A stretch of DNA of 45,158 nt. Source: Asticcacaulis biprosthecium C19. GTDB taxonomy: Bacteria > Pseudomonadota > Alphaproteobacteria > Caulobacterales > Caulobacteraceae. The position numbers and the translations under genes were made by a program. The DNA is taken from assembly GCF_000204015.1 (NCBI RefSeq), contig NZ_GL883080.1, forward strand, positions 134,722 to 179,879, written 5' to 3'. Each line of letters starts with the position of its first letter. Positions within the stretch are counted from its first letter, which is position 1. This document shows positions 33,681 to 41,395 of this stretch, in pieces. The notes under the pieces are model-generated. The model did no database searches and was not told the DNA's origin. It worked only from the letters and a program-made list of their open reading frames with translations.

Positions 33681-34668
33681 ACCACGCCCGCGCCGTGCCT
33701 GCATCCTTCTGGATCTGCACACGCATCTCTTCGAACGAGTCGAACTTGGCTTCCGGCCGGATAAAGTCGCGCAGCAGGGTCTCTACCGTCTGGCCGTAGA
33801 TATCCTCCTTGAAGTCGAAGAGATAGGTTTCCAGCAGTTCGATATTGCCGCCGACCGTCGGCCGCACGCCGATATTGCTGACGCCATTGACCACCCGGCC
33901 ATCGCCCAGCCGCGTCTGGGTGACATAGATGCCGTAGCGCGGCCGCAGATAGTCACCGAGGCGGATGTTAAGGGTCGGAAAATCGATAGTCCGGCCCTGC
34001 TTGGCGCCGTGGATGACCTCGCCGACATAGGCCTGGGGCCGGCCAAGGATGTTCTCGGCCGTGCGGGCATCTCCGGCCAGCAGCGCATCGCGCACCGCGG
34101 ATGACGACAGCTTCTGCCCGGCTTGGTCGGTTTGCAGCGGCAGGATATCGGTGGTGAAGCCGAACTGCTCCCCAAATGCCACCAGGTCCTTGGCATGGCC
34201 GCCACCGCGCTTGCCGAACTGGAAGTCGAAGCCGGCCGAGCAATGGCTCAAGGCCAGATGATCGCGCAGGATGACACGGGCGAAGGCGTCGGCGTCCAGC
34301 GACGACAGATTGCCGTCGAACCGGATGATCAGGGCATAGTCGACACCCAGGGCCTCGAAGGCGCGGACTTGCTGCGACACGCGCATCAGCCGGAAGGGCG
34401 AACTATCCGGCCGGAAGAAGCTCTGCGGGTGCGGATCGAAACAGATGACCGATGAGCGCGCCCCGGTCCGCGCAGCAGCGTCGATGGCGCTTTCGATGAC
34501 GTGCTGGTGACCGATATGGACGCCGTCAAAGCTGCCGATGGCGGCGGCAGTGCCGCGCGGCAGGTCTCCACCTTCGACCGTGACCCCGCCATCGGCCTGC
34601 ACGGTCAGCACCAGGGCGGTCAGGCGCTGGGGACGCAGGGCTTTGGGCAGGCTGTCGAAGGGGAACAT
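33670..34668 (-). CDS. ribF: bifunctional riboflavin kinase / FAD synthetase
   Basis: 332 aa. The N-terminal FMN adenylyltransferase domain has the nucleotidyltransferase signature AAIGSFDGVHIGHQHVI and CFDPHPQSFFRP. The C-terminal riboflavin kinase domain shows GRPQAYVGEVIHGAKQGR, IDFPTLNI and NGVSNIGVRPTVGG. It makes FMN and FAD from riboflavin. In alphaproteobacteria ribF is often upstream of ileS; here four opposing genes separate them. A strong hairpin sits just upstream of the start codon. The 3' end overlaps the hypothetical lipoprotein gene by 11 nt. Confidence 0.96.
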   Translation of the reverse strand: MFPFDSLPKALRPQRLTALVLTVQADGGVTVEGGDLPRGTAAAIGSFDGVHIGHQHVIESAIDAAARTGARSSVICFDPHPQSFFRPDSSPFRLMRVSQQVRAFEALGVDYALIIRFDGNLSSLDADAFARVILRDHLALSHCSAGFDFQFGKRGGGHAKDLVAFGEQFGFTTDILPLQTDQAGQKLSSSAVRDALLAGDARTAENILGRPQAYVGEVIHGAKQGRTIDFPTLNIRLGDYLRPRYGIYVTQTRLGDGRVVNGVSNIGVRPTVGGNIELLETYLFDFKEDIYGQTVETLLRDFIRPEAKFDSFEEMRVQIQKDAGTARAWFSA

Positions 34669-34675
34669 GGTCGAT

Positions 34676-34708
34676 CCAGGCGGTGATGATGACGTGATCG
34701 CCGCCTGG
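34676..34708 (-). promoter_or_regulatory. hairpin immediately upstream of ribF
   Basis: CCAGGCGG (34676-34683) and CCGCCTGG (34701-34708) pair perfectly, extended by four more pairs inside (one G-T). It ends seven nt before the ribF ATG, where the ribosome binding site should be. A second GC hairpin, CGCCGC/GCGGCG, lies at 34723-34741. No FMN riboswitch core was recognised. Confidence 0.5.
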
Positions 34709-34764
34709 CAAGGGCGACTGCCCGCCGCTGCTTATGCGGCGAGCCAGGCGGCGTTTGAGCTCCA

Positions 34765-35187
34765 CTAAGTTCGCTTGGGGGCAATGACGACAGCGGTGCC
34801 GTCGACAAAGGTCTTGTTGCGCACCTTGACCACCGTGCTCAGGGTCACGTGCCCGGACTTCAGATCGATGGCGGTTATGGTGACCATGACCGTAGCATCG
34901 TCGCCCGGGCGTACCGCACGTCTGAAGTTCAGCGACTGTGACACATAGATGGCGCCGCGGCCGGGCAGGTCGGATGCGAGGGTCGCCGAGATATAGGCGC
35001 CCATCAACATACCGTGGGCGATTCGCCCCTTGAACGGCGAGGCTGCGGCGAAGGCCTCGTCGACATGGACCGGGTTATGGTCGGTCGACACATCGGCAAA
35101 GGCGGCAATGCCGGCATCATCGACCATGAAGACGCGCGAGGCGGTCTGGTCGAGGCTTAGTTCGTCGAGATAAAAGCTCTGGCTCAT
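34765..35187 (-). CDS. MaoC-family (R)-hydratase / dehydratase
   Basis: 140-aa single hot-dog fold protein. The hydratase signature is DHNPVHVDEAFA (catalytic Asp and His), followed by GRIAHGMLMGAYIS. Members hydrate trans-2-enoyl-CoA to (R)-3-hydroxyacyl-CoA; the exact substrate is not clear from sequence. It lies upstream of ribF on the same strand with a 96-nt gap and diverges from cheY. Confidence 0.88.
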   Translation of the reverse strand: MSQSFYLDELSLDQTASRVFMVDDAGIAAFADVSTDHNPVHVDEAFAAASPFKGRIAHGMLMGAYISATLASDLPGRGAIYVSQSLNFRRAVRPGDDATVMVTITAIDLKSGHVTLSTVVKVRNKTFVDGTAVVIAPKRT

Positions 35188-35463
35188 GGGGGTGGTTTAG
35201 GTGAAGCGCACCGCAGGAACAAGGGGGCAGGAGGTCGCAACCGTAACGATTCGTGTCCCGCGACGGGACGATTCTGCGAAATTAATCAGATAGCTTCACT
35301 ATGATTCGTGGTTAATTTAAGATATATCGTTGATTTATAACGGAAATAAATCGAAATGCTCTTAACCTGATTTTATCGGGTTTGATCGATATTGGGACCT
35401 GTCTTCAAACGAAGGGCCTGCGTCCTGCAGGGCCCAACCTTAGAAAAAGTGGGGCGTTTACAC
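35188..35463. promoter_or_regulatory. divergent AT-rich region before cheY
   Basis: 276 nt, much richer in A+T than its surroundings (35270-35390). TTAA-N7-TTAT at 35362-35376 resembles a CtrA site with one mismatch, and TTAATTTAA lies upstream near 35312. GGGCCTGC...GCAGGGCCC near 35415-35436 forms a hairpin in the likely cheY leader. No sigma-54 promoter (GG-N10-GC type) stood out. Confidence 0.35.
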
Positions 35464-35850
35464 ATGGCCATCGATATGTCCATGCCGGTCCTTGTCGTCG
35501 ATGACTACAAGACTATGCTGCGGATCATTTCCAACCTGCTCAAGCAATTGGGCTTTGAGAATGTCGAAGAAGCTTCGGACGGCACCGAGGCGCTCGACAA
35601 GATGAAGAAGAGCAACTACGGTCTGGTCATCTCCGACTGGAACATGGAGCCGATGACGGGTTACGAGCTGTTGCTCAAGGTCCGGGCGGACGACGTTCTG
35701 AAGAGAACACCGTTCATCATGGTCACGGCCGAAAGCAAGACCGAGAACGTGATTGCCGCCAAGAAAGCCGGTGTTAACAATTACATTGTTAAACCTTTCA
35801 ATGCCGCGACTCTCAAGCAAAAGATCACGGCCGTTCTCGGCGAATTCTAA
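35464..35850 (+). CDS. cheY: chemotaxis response regulator CheY
   Basis: 128-aa single receiver domain. Conserved residues: acidic pair D13-D14 (VLVVDDY), phospho-acceptor D58 in SDWNMEPMTG, Thr in MVTAES, and Tyr-x2-Lys in NYIVKPF. The DWNM stretch is identical to that of E. coli CheY, pointing to a flagellar-switch type regulator. The longer open frame begins in the leader; the ATG giving MAIDMSMPVLVVDD was chosen. The cheZ gene begins 24 nt after the stop, so kinase-side signal and phosphatase are coexpressed. No cheA is in the window. Confidence 0.88.
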   Translation: MAIDMSMPVLVVDDYKTMLRIISNLLKQLGFENVEEASDGTEALDKMKKSNYGLVISDWNMEPMTGYELLLKVRADDVLKRTPFIMVTAESKTENVIAAKKAGVNNYIVKPFNAATLKQKITAVLGEF

Positions 35851-35874
35851 GTAATTCTTTTTGTTGGAACTATC

Positions 35875-36819
35875 ATGGCTCAGCCTGCATCCAAAAGGGA
35901 CCAAGCCGTAGACCTGGAGGGATTTGATCCCGCCCTGGTCAGCGAGCTCGAGCCCAAGCTCATAAACCTGATGCAGCAGTCCGAGGCGCTGGTCGCCCTG
36001 ATGCGCGGGTTTTTCCAGCAACTCGACAAAAAGCGTTCGGATGAATTTCGTATCATCGCCGGCTACATCGCCAAGGCGAAGGAAGAGATCCGCGAAATGC
36101 GTCCCCACGACATTTCGCATGACCGCATCCCGACGGCCGGCGCCGAACTGGAAGCCATCACACGCGACACCGAAAACGCCACCCATGCCATCATGAATGC
36201 CGCAGAGGCCATCATGGGCATGTCGGAAGGTGAGCCTGGCTACAAGGCTAAGGTCGACGACGAAGTGATGAAGATCTTCGAAGCCTGCTCGTTCCAGGAC
36301 ATCACCGGACAGCGCGTGTCGAAGGTGGTAAACGTCTTGAAGCAGATCGAGGAGCGCGTCGGCAAGCTGGCCAGCACCTTGGGCGTCGACGACAAGCCGG
36401 TTGAAATGACTGCCGAAGAAAAGCGTCGTCACGACCTGCTGCTCAACGGTCCGGCCATCGGTGGTCCGGAAACCAAGCAGGACGCCATCGACGCCATGTT
36501 CGATGATCCGCCGGTATCGGTCGTCAAGGCCGATGCGCTTGCCTCCAAGGCTCCCGCTCCCGCTCCCGCTCCCGCACCAGCTCCTGCTCCGGCCCCGACG
36601 CCGAAGCCCGTGGCAGCTGCACCTGCACCGAAACCTGCGGCTCCTGCACCTGCGCCCGCTCCGGTCGCCCAGGCTCCCGTAGCTAAGGCTCCCGTAGCTA
36701 AGGCACCGGAACCGGAAGCCACGAACAGCCAGGACGATATCGATGCCTTGTTCGACATGCCTGCAGAGGATTTGAGCAAGCCGGCATCTCAGGACGATAT
36801 CGACGCCCTGTTCGACTAA
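35875..36819 (+). CDS. cheZ: CheZ-family phosphatase with three C-terminal CheY-binding-like peptides
   Basis: 314 aa. Residues 1-170 are helical, with the CheZ active-site motif SFQDITGQRVSK (D142 and Q146, at nearly the E. coli positions 143 and 147), which dephosphorylates CheY-P. A Pro/Ala linker runs about 224-280. Short acidic peptides follow the catalytic domain: KQDAIDAMFDD (201-211), SQDDIDALFD (285-294) and SQDDIDALFD again (305-314, the very C-terminus). They resemble the FliM N-terminal CheY-binding peptide and the C-terminal CheY-binding tail of E. coli CheZ, which is present once. Cotranscribed with cheY. Confidence 0.87.
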   Translation: MAQPASKRDQAVDLEGFDPALVSELEPKLINLMQQSEALVALMRGFFQQLDKKRSDEFRIIAGYIAKAKEEIREMRPHDISHDRIPTAGAELEAITRDTENATHAIMNAAEAIMGMSEGEPGYKAKVDDEVMKIFEACSFQDITGQRVSKVVNVLKQIEERVGKLASTLGVDDKPVEMTAEEKRRHDLLLNGPAIGGPETKQDAIDAMFDDPPVSVVKADALASKAPAPAPAPAPAPAPAPTPKPVAAAPAPKPAAPAPAPAPVAQAPVAKAPVAKAPEPEATNSQDDIDALFDMPAEDLSKPASQDDIDALFD

Positions 36820-36893
36820 AAAGTTTACGAGAAAAGCAAAGACATCGCAGCGGCCTGCGCCAAGAGCCGACGGTGACATATTGCGATGGTGCG

Positions 36894-36930
36894 GACAGCG
36901 CGGTGAGCCAGGAATGGCCTCCGCGCTGTC
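36894..36930. terminator. hairpin between convergent cheZ and GNAT gene
   Basis: GACAGCGCGG (36894-36903) pairs perfectly with CCGCGCTGTC (36921-36930), and the interior can pair further (GCCA/TGGC). Position between convergent genes suggests a bidirectional terminator, though the T-run is weak. Confidence 0.5.
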
Positions 36931-36942
36931 TGTTATGCGGCG

Positions 36943-37377
36943 TCAGACCATCGCCATGTGAAGCAGCGGGTGAGGCCTGCCGTCATTGTCGCGTTCGGAC
37001 TGTCCCGTAACGCGAAATCCCAACCGCCCATAAAAGCCGACCGCCGGAAGGTTCTGTTCGTTGACATCAACCATCAAGGGGCCGGCCAGGCTGCGGGCGT
37101 GCTCGACCAACTGCCGGCCGATTCCCTTACCAGCATGGGCCGGGCTGACGAAAAGGCTGTCGATGCTGTTGTCGGTCAGACCCATAAAAGCGACGGCGTG
37201 GTCGTCATCGTCCGACATCACCCAAAGATCCGCCACCGCCAGACAATGATCGGCCACCCGCATGGCGATCTCATCAAAATCTTCAGGCGTCAGAAATTAG
37301 TGGGTTGCCCTGACCGAGTCGCGCCAGACATCGAAGAGGCGCAGGCGGTCGTTATCACGCACCTTGCGCAGGATCAT
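36943..37377 (-). pseudogene. YjaB-like GNAT acetyltransferase interrupted by an in-frame stop
   Basis: The reading frame from ATG 37377 encodes MILRKVRDNDRLRLFDVWR and SVRATH, then TAA (37297-37299), then continues FLTPEDFDEIAMRVADH through the GNAT core: FVSPAHAGKGIGRQLVEHA (acetyl-CoA loop), VDVNEQNLPAVGFYGRLGF and HPLLHMAMV. Both sides fit one YjaB-like protein of about 144 aa, whose family has ATH-D/x-FL at this place. The ATG at 37377 overlaps the HAD stop as ATGA, supporting it as the original start. A restart at ATG 37263 would give only 106 aa, lacking the first strand and helix. So probably a pseudogene, or a one-base sequence error. Confidence 0.85.
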
Positions 37378-38252
37378 GCCGACCAGCGCAGGGCGTCGGC
37401 GACATATCTGGCGTGCGCCATCTGGATATCCAGCAGCGTCTTGAGACGCAGCGGGTCGAGTCGGCCTGAATCGTCGGTGGCTTCGATCGCGTGGATACCG
37501 GCGGCGACAAACACCAGGTCCAGGCCTTGCGCATTGGCCCCCAGAACATCGGTCGGCAAGCCATCGCCGACGGCGAGAATTTTGGACTTGGCCACGGTTT
37601 TTCCGGTCAGCTTTTCGAGGGCAGCGTAACAGAGGTCGTAAATCGGCGGGTAGGGCTTGCCGGCCATGATCACTGGTCCGCCGAGGCTGGCGTAAAGGTC
37701 CGCCAGTGACCCGGCGCACATGATGATCTGGTCGCCGCGCTGGACCACCTTGTCGGGATTGGCGCAGATCATGACGATCTTGCGCTGGGCGGCGATGGTA
37801 AAGGCATGCTGGTACTGGTCCAACGTGTCGTTTTCGTCGTCGAAGGGCCCCGAGCACGAGATAAAGGCAGCGGTTTCCGGCTTGCCGCTCAGGTCGATCT
37901 CCAGGCCCTGATAGAGAACATCGTCGCGCATCGGCCCAACACGCCAGCAGGATCCCTTTGGCGCGAACTGGCGCAGGTATTCGCGGGTGGCGTCGCCGGA
38001 CGAAATGACATCGGAAAAACCGTTGTCATAGATGCCCAGCGAAGCCAGCTGGCTGATCAGATCGGCCCGCGGGCGCGGCGAGTTGGAGATCAGGATGACC
38101 GGGCCACGCTCGGCCTTGAAGCGGCGCAGAGCTTCGTAGGCGGGCGGGAAATGCTGGCGGCCGTTGTGGATGACTCCCCAGATGTCGCAGAAGATGGCGT
38201 CATAGTCGCCGGCCACATCGGCCAGGCCATTCAACAGGGTAGGGGAGGTCAT
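37374..38252 (-). CDS. HAD-superfamily class IIA hydrolase (TIGR01459-like)
   Basis: 292 aa. Motif I FCDIWGVIHNG has the DxW variant usual for this alphaproteobacterial subgroup; motif II is ILISNSPRP; Lys in AGKPYPPIYD (motif III); motif IV VGDGLPTDVLGA. It is probably a phosphatase for a small phosphorylated metabolite; the substrate is unknown. Such genes are often found near ribF. Downstream tipF-strand partners: it follows tipF and its stop overlaps the start of the GNAT reading frame. Confidence 0.88.
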   Translation of the reverse strand: MTSPTLLNGLADVAGDYDAIFCDIWGVIHNGRQHFPPAYEALRRFKAERGPVILISNSPRPRADLISQLASLGIYDNGFSDVISSGDATREYLRQFAPKGSCWRVGPMRDDVLYQGLEIDLSGKPETAAFISCSGPFDDENDTLDQYQHAFTIAAQRKIVMICANPDKVVQRGDQIIMCAGSLADLYASLGGPVIMAGKPYPPIYDLCYAALEKLTGKTVAKSKILAVGDGLPTDVLGANAQGLDLVFVAAGIHAIEATDDSGRLDPLRLKTLLDIQMAHARYVADALRWSA

Positions 38253-38318
38253 AAAGCTTTATCCGGCAACTGATACCGGACGCGGTTTAGCGTTCACACC
38301 GGTGAAAGGAAAGCGGTT

Positions 38319-39605
38319 TTACGCCCGGCGGCGCAGTTGCGGCATGGTCGACTTGGCAAAGCCCGCCGGCGGGGCGGTTTCGGCCAGGACCTGCTCCTTG
38401 ATGGCGCGCGGTTCACCGAACAGATGCCCCTGTGCGTAGCCAATTTCGATATCCAGGATATCAACCACCTGCTTTTCGCTCTCGACCTTTTCGGCGATGA
38501 CCTCGATGCCGTAGCGCGCCAGCAGACCAGCATAATCACCGGCGTGGATGTCCTTCAGGAACTTCAGCGCTGGCTTGCCTTCGACTTCGAGCAGTTGTTC
38601 CAGCAAGAGACCGGCACCGACCTTGACATAACGCACGTCCGAACGGTGCAAATCCTGAAGGTCGAAGTCGATCGTCATCACCTTGTCGATCGAGAAGCGG
38701 AAGCCCAGATCGGCCAGCTTGGCCATGTTGCGGGCTTCGACCGAGCCGCGATTGGCGAAGGCGTCCTGGCCCAGTTCGAAGATCAGCGCGCCCGCCAGGT
38801 CCCTGTTCTCGCTGAGGAATTCCAAAAACTGCGGGAAGAAAACCTCATCGCGCAACGACGTCAGGGAGATGTTGCAGAAGATGCCGATGCGGCGGTCCTG
38901 TTTGGCCAGGCGGCGGACGATCTGGACGCAACGGAACAACAGCAGGTTATCGATCGACGGCACCAGGCCTTCGGCATCGGCGACATTGAGATATTCCGCG
39001 GGCATCAGCACCCGCCCAGTCGCGTCGCGCAGCCGCGAGAAGCTTTCGTAGAAGATGGTCTTGCGCTGGGGCAGGGAAACCACTGGCTGCAGATACAGGT
39101 CAACCCGGTTTTGCGTCAGGGCTTCGCGGATGGTTTCGATCAGCGCCAGGGCCTGGGCCTCGCGGGCGTTCTGAGCCGGTGTGCCATGCAGCGGTACCAC
39201 AACCGCTGGCGCGGATTTCCACTCGTTAAGCCGGTCCTCGATGCTTTCGCCCAGCTTCTTGACCAGGTCCTCCAGCATGCGGACTTCCGATGTCAGTTCC
39301 TCGGAGCGCGACGTGCGCTGGTTCTGCACCCGGTCAGCCAGTTCGATCATGTCCTTCTGGGTCGAGTCGATGGCGTCGACCATCAGACGATGAGCGTCGC
39401 GGACCAGATCGATATCCTTGGTGATGCGAATCTCGGACATTTTTTGGGTGGCGTAGGCGTGAAAGGCGACACAGACCCCCAGCGTGCCGATGAAGGCAGC
39501 CATGGCGGTTCCGCCGTCCGATCCCCCGCGCCAGACCAGGGCGGCGACACAGCCGCTCAGTATGGCATAGGTCACCATCAGCAGGGGAGTTACGATTTTG
39601 CCCAT
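38319..39605 (-). CDS. tipF: TipF-like flagellar assembly EAL-domain protein
   Basis: 428 aa. Two N-terminal membrane segments (about 8-26 and 34-53), a charged coiled coil (about 70-125), then an EAL-type barrel (about 155-405). In Caulobacter TipF is a c-di-GMP receptor needed for flagellum assembly at the new pole. Here the EAL signature is degenerate: YESFSRLR (E187-S-F) and SIDKV in place of DDF, so phosphodiesterase activity is unlikely, while binding cannot be excluded. QPVVSLPQRK, FCNISLTSL and EVIAEKVESEKQV follow the family. Assignment rests on the domain plan and neighbourhood; another EAL membrane protein is possible. Confidence 0.8.
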   Translation of the reverse strand: MGKIVTPLLMVTYAILSGCVAALVWRGGSDGGTAMAAFIGTLGVCVAFHAYATQKMSEIRITKDIDLVRDAHRLMVDAIDSTQKDMIELADRVQNQRTSRSEELTSEVRMLEDLVKKLGESIEDRLNEWKSAPAVVVPLHGTPAQNAREAQALALIETIREALTQNRVDLYLQPVVSLPQRKTIFYESFSRLRDATGRVLMPAEYLNVADAEGLVPSIDNLLLFRCVQIVRRLAKQDRRIGIFCNISLTSLRDEVFFPQFLEFLSENRDLAGALIFELGQDAFANRGSVEARNMAKLADLGFRFSIDKVMTIDFDLQDLHRSDVRYVKVGAGLLLEQLLEVEGKPALKFLKDIHAGDYAGLLARYGIEVIAEKVESEKQVVDILDIEIGYAQGHLFGEPRAIKEQVLAETAPPAGFAKSTMPQLRRRA

Positions 39606-39696
39606 ATTATGCGTCTTCCGCGCAGAGAATCACTGCTCGACTATCGCGTGATTTGAGCGACGCGCCTAGGGGGTGTTAATAATTGTAAACAAGAAT

Positions 39697-40191
39697 CTAG
39701 AACATGCCGTCGGTGTTGCGGCGATGCGGGCCAGGATAGGCCTTGTCATCGATGCGGCGGCGGTCGGGGCCGAAGTAGGTTTTGCAGCGAATAAACGGCC
39801 GCGGCCGCATGATCACCGAATCGATACGCCCCAGCAAAGCCCTTGCCGTCAAAGGCTTGACGACGAACTCATTGACACCGGAATCGCGCGCCCGGATGAC
39901 TTTCGAGCGTTCGGAATGGCCAGTGATCATCACCACCGGCAGATAGGGGTTGGAACTGTCCGACGCGTTGCGTAGCATTCGGGTGAACTCGACGCCGTCA
40001 ATCGGATCCATATTGAAATCGACCAGTGCGATGTCAGCCGGATATTGACGCAGCATGTCCAGCCCTTCGGCGCCGTCGCGCGCTTCGCGTACGTTACGGA
40101 TGCCGGTGCCCTTCAGGATCGCGTTTACAATCGATCTCATATGCTGATTGTCTTCGACCAGAAGTATTTTGAGGCTGGTGTAATCGGCCAT
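39697..40191 (-). CDS. CheY-like response regulator with Arg-rich C-terminal tail
   Basis: 164 aa. Receiver domain with acidic pair (ILLVEDNQHMR), phospho-acceptor Asp in ALVDFNMDPIDG, MITGHSE and FVVKPLTA. About 35 extra C-terminal residues contain two Arg-rich clusters (YFGPDRRRIDD and PGPHRRNTDG). Such tails recur in alphaproteobacterial single-domain regulators; the c-di-GMP-responsive Cle proteins of Caulobacter also have arginine-rich stretches, but identity with them is not established. The start MADYTSLKILLVEDN was preferred over an upstream one. It lies 91 nt upstream of tipF on the same strand. Confidence 0.82.
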   Translation of the reverse strand: MADYTSLKILLVEDNQHMRSIVNAILKGTGIRNVREARDGAEGLDMLRQYPADIALVDFNMDPIDGVEFTRMLRNASDSSNPYLPVVMITGHSERSKVIRARDSGVNEFVVKPLTARALLGRIDSVIMRPRPFIRCKTYFGPDRRRIDDKAYPGPHRRNTDGMF

Positions 40192-40317
40192 GTCGGGAAA
40201 TCGAATCCTTGCCACTTCGAAAGCCGGCGCCGCAAGGTCCCCGCCAGCGCCCTGAACGCGTGTTATGCTGAAACTGTAAGCAACTTCAAGAGAATTATTG
40301 TTTCGGCTTTGACGTGA

Positions 40318-41157
40318 TCAGCCGACCATCAGGCTGGGGTCCATACGGCGGTCACCCCATTTCAGCCGCCAGCACAGGTGTGGACCCGTGGCGCGGCCTT
40401 TCGCGCCGACGTGGCCGATGATCTGAGCCTGCGTCACACGGTCGCCCTTCTTCACCAGCACCTTCGACTGATGCAGGTACATCGAGATCAGTCCCTGGCC
40501 GTGATCGATAAGGGTCAGGCCGCCATCGTAGAACAGGTCGGGCTCGGCCAGGACGACCAGGCCCTGGGCCGGGGCGCGAATGTGGGTGCCGGCGGGGGCT
40601 GCCATGTCGAAGCCGTAATGCGGCGCCGTGGGCGTGCCATTGAGGACGCGCTGATTGCCGAACCGGCCCGAGACGCGGAAATCCCTGAGCGGGTAGATAA
40701 AGCCGGTGCGGAAGCCGTCGCCGAAATCATGGCTGGTGAAGGCCAGGTTCTTCAGGTCGCTGTCACGCTTGATCCGGGCCAGGATGGCCGGATCTGTCGG
40801 GGTTACGGTCTGTTGTGGCAGGCCGTTGACCTTTTGAATGTCGTAGGTGCCAGGCTTGACTGTAATACGCGTGCTGTCGCGGCCGCCGGTGGTGTTCTGC
40901 ACCTCGATCAGACAGGCGGCCGGGGCATCGCGATCGAGCCCGACATAGAACCAGCCCTTATCGGAGGTGACGCCGCGCTGCACACCGTCGACCCAGAACT
41001 GGGCGCCGGGCGTCGTCTGACCCATGGCGTAGCCGCCCTGGACGAAGCGGCCCTTGAGATTGAACGGAAGCGGTTGCGCGGAAGCTGTGGCAGGAACGAG
41101 CACTGCCAAGCCCCCTGCGATAAGCGCGCGCCGGTTTACGGGTTCAGGCTTTTCCAC
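40318..41157 (-). CDS. exported M23-family peptidase (LytM/NlpD-like)
   Basis: 279 aa. The start is the GTG at 41157, with AGGAGG ten nt upstream; the N-terminus MEKPEPVNRRALIAGGLAVL looks like a signal with an RR motif, possibly Tat-type, with ASA cleavage. A beta domain (LKGRFVQGGYAMGQTTPGAQFWVDG) is followed by the M23 metallopeptidase domain: PHYGFDMAAPAGTHIRAPAQG, LIDHGQGLISMYLHQS and GRATGPHLCWRL, where H, D, H, H of the lysostaphin-type zinc site are seen. It should act on peptidoglycan cross-links. It overlaps the DUF2093 gene by 22 nt. Confidence 0.85.
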   Translation of the reverse strand: MEKPEPVNRRALIAGGLAVLVPATASAQPLPFNLKGRFVQGGYAMGQTTPGAQFWVDGVQRGVTSDKGWFYVGLDRDAPAACLIEVQNTTGGRDSTRITVKPGTYDIQKVNGLPQQTVTPTDPAILARIKRDSDLKNLAFTSHDFGDGFRTGFIYPLRDFRVSGRFGNQRVLNGTPTAPHYGFDMAAPAGTHIRAPAQGLVVLAEPDLFYDGGLTLIDHGQGLISMYLHQSKVLVKKGDRVTQAQIIGHVGAKGRATGPHLCWRLKWGDRRMDPSLMVG

Positions 41158-41351
41158 CGCTGCATAGCCTCCTCTGGACCGGCATAGGCTTCCTGGTTGC
41201 GCGGGTTCCAGTAGCGCAGGGCTTCCAGCGGAACGCGCTTTCCGGTGACGGCGCACACTACGAACTTGCCCGGCCGCATGATGGTGTATTCGCCATCGCC
41301 GTAGTGCAGCACGGCCTGGTCGGGTTGAGGCGGGGGAGAGTGCATATTCAT
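41136..41351 (-). CDS. DUF2093 domain protein
   Basis: 71-aa small protein, family DUF2093, with the characteristic centre VLHYGDGEYTIMRPGKFVVC and LRYWNPRNQEAY. Usually encoded just downstream of xseA in alphaproteobacteria, as here (44 nt). The function is unknown. Its 3' end overlaps the start of the M23 peptidase gene. Confidence 0.85.
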   Translation of the reverse strand: MNMHSPPPQPDQAVLHYGDGEYTIMRPGKFVVCAVTGKRVPLEALRYWNPRNQEAYAGPEEAMQRWKSLNP

Positions 41352-41395
41352 GGTGTGAAGGTAGGACGATTGCCGGGCGGAATCAAGCGCACAGA

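Noticed and set aside
34669-34764. FMN riboswitch before ribF
   Set aside because: The conserved RFN element is about 140 nt with fixed core words; the gap is 96 nt and lacks them.
38337-39656. 439-aa frame antisense to tipF
   Set aside because: No domain; opposite strand encodes a clear EAL-type protein with membrane helices.
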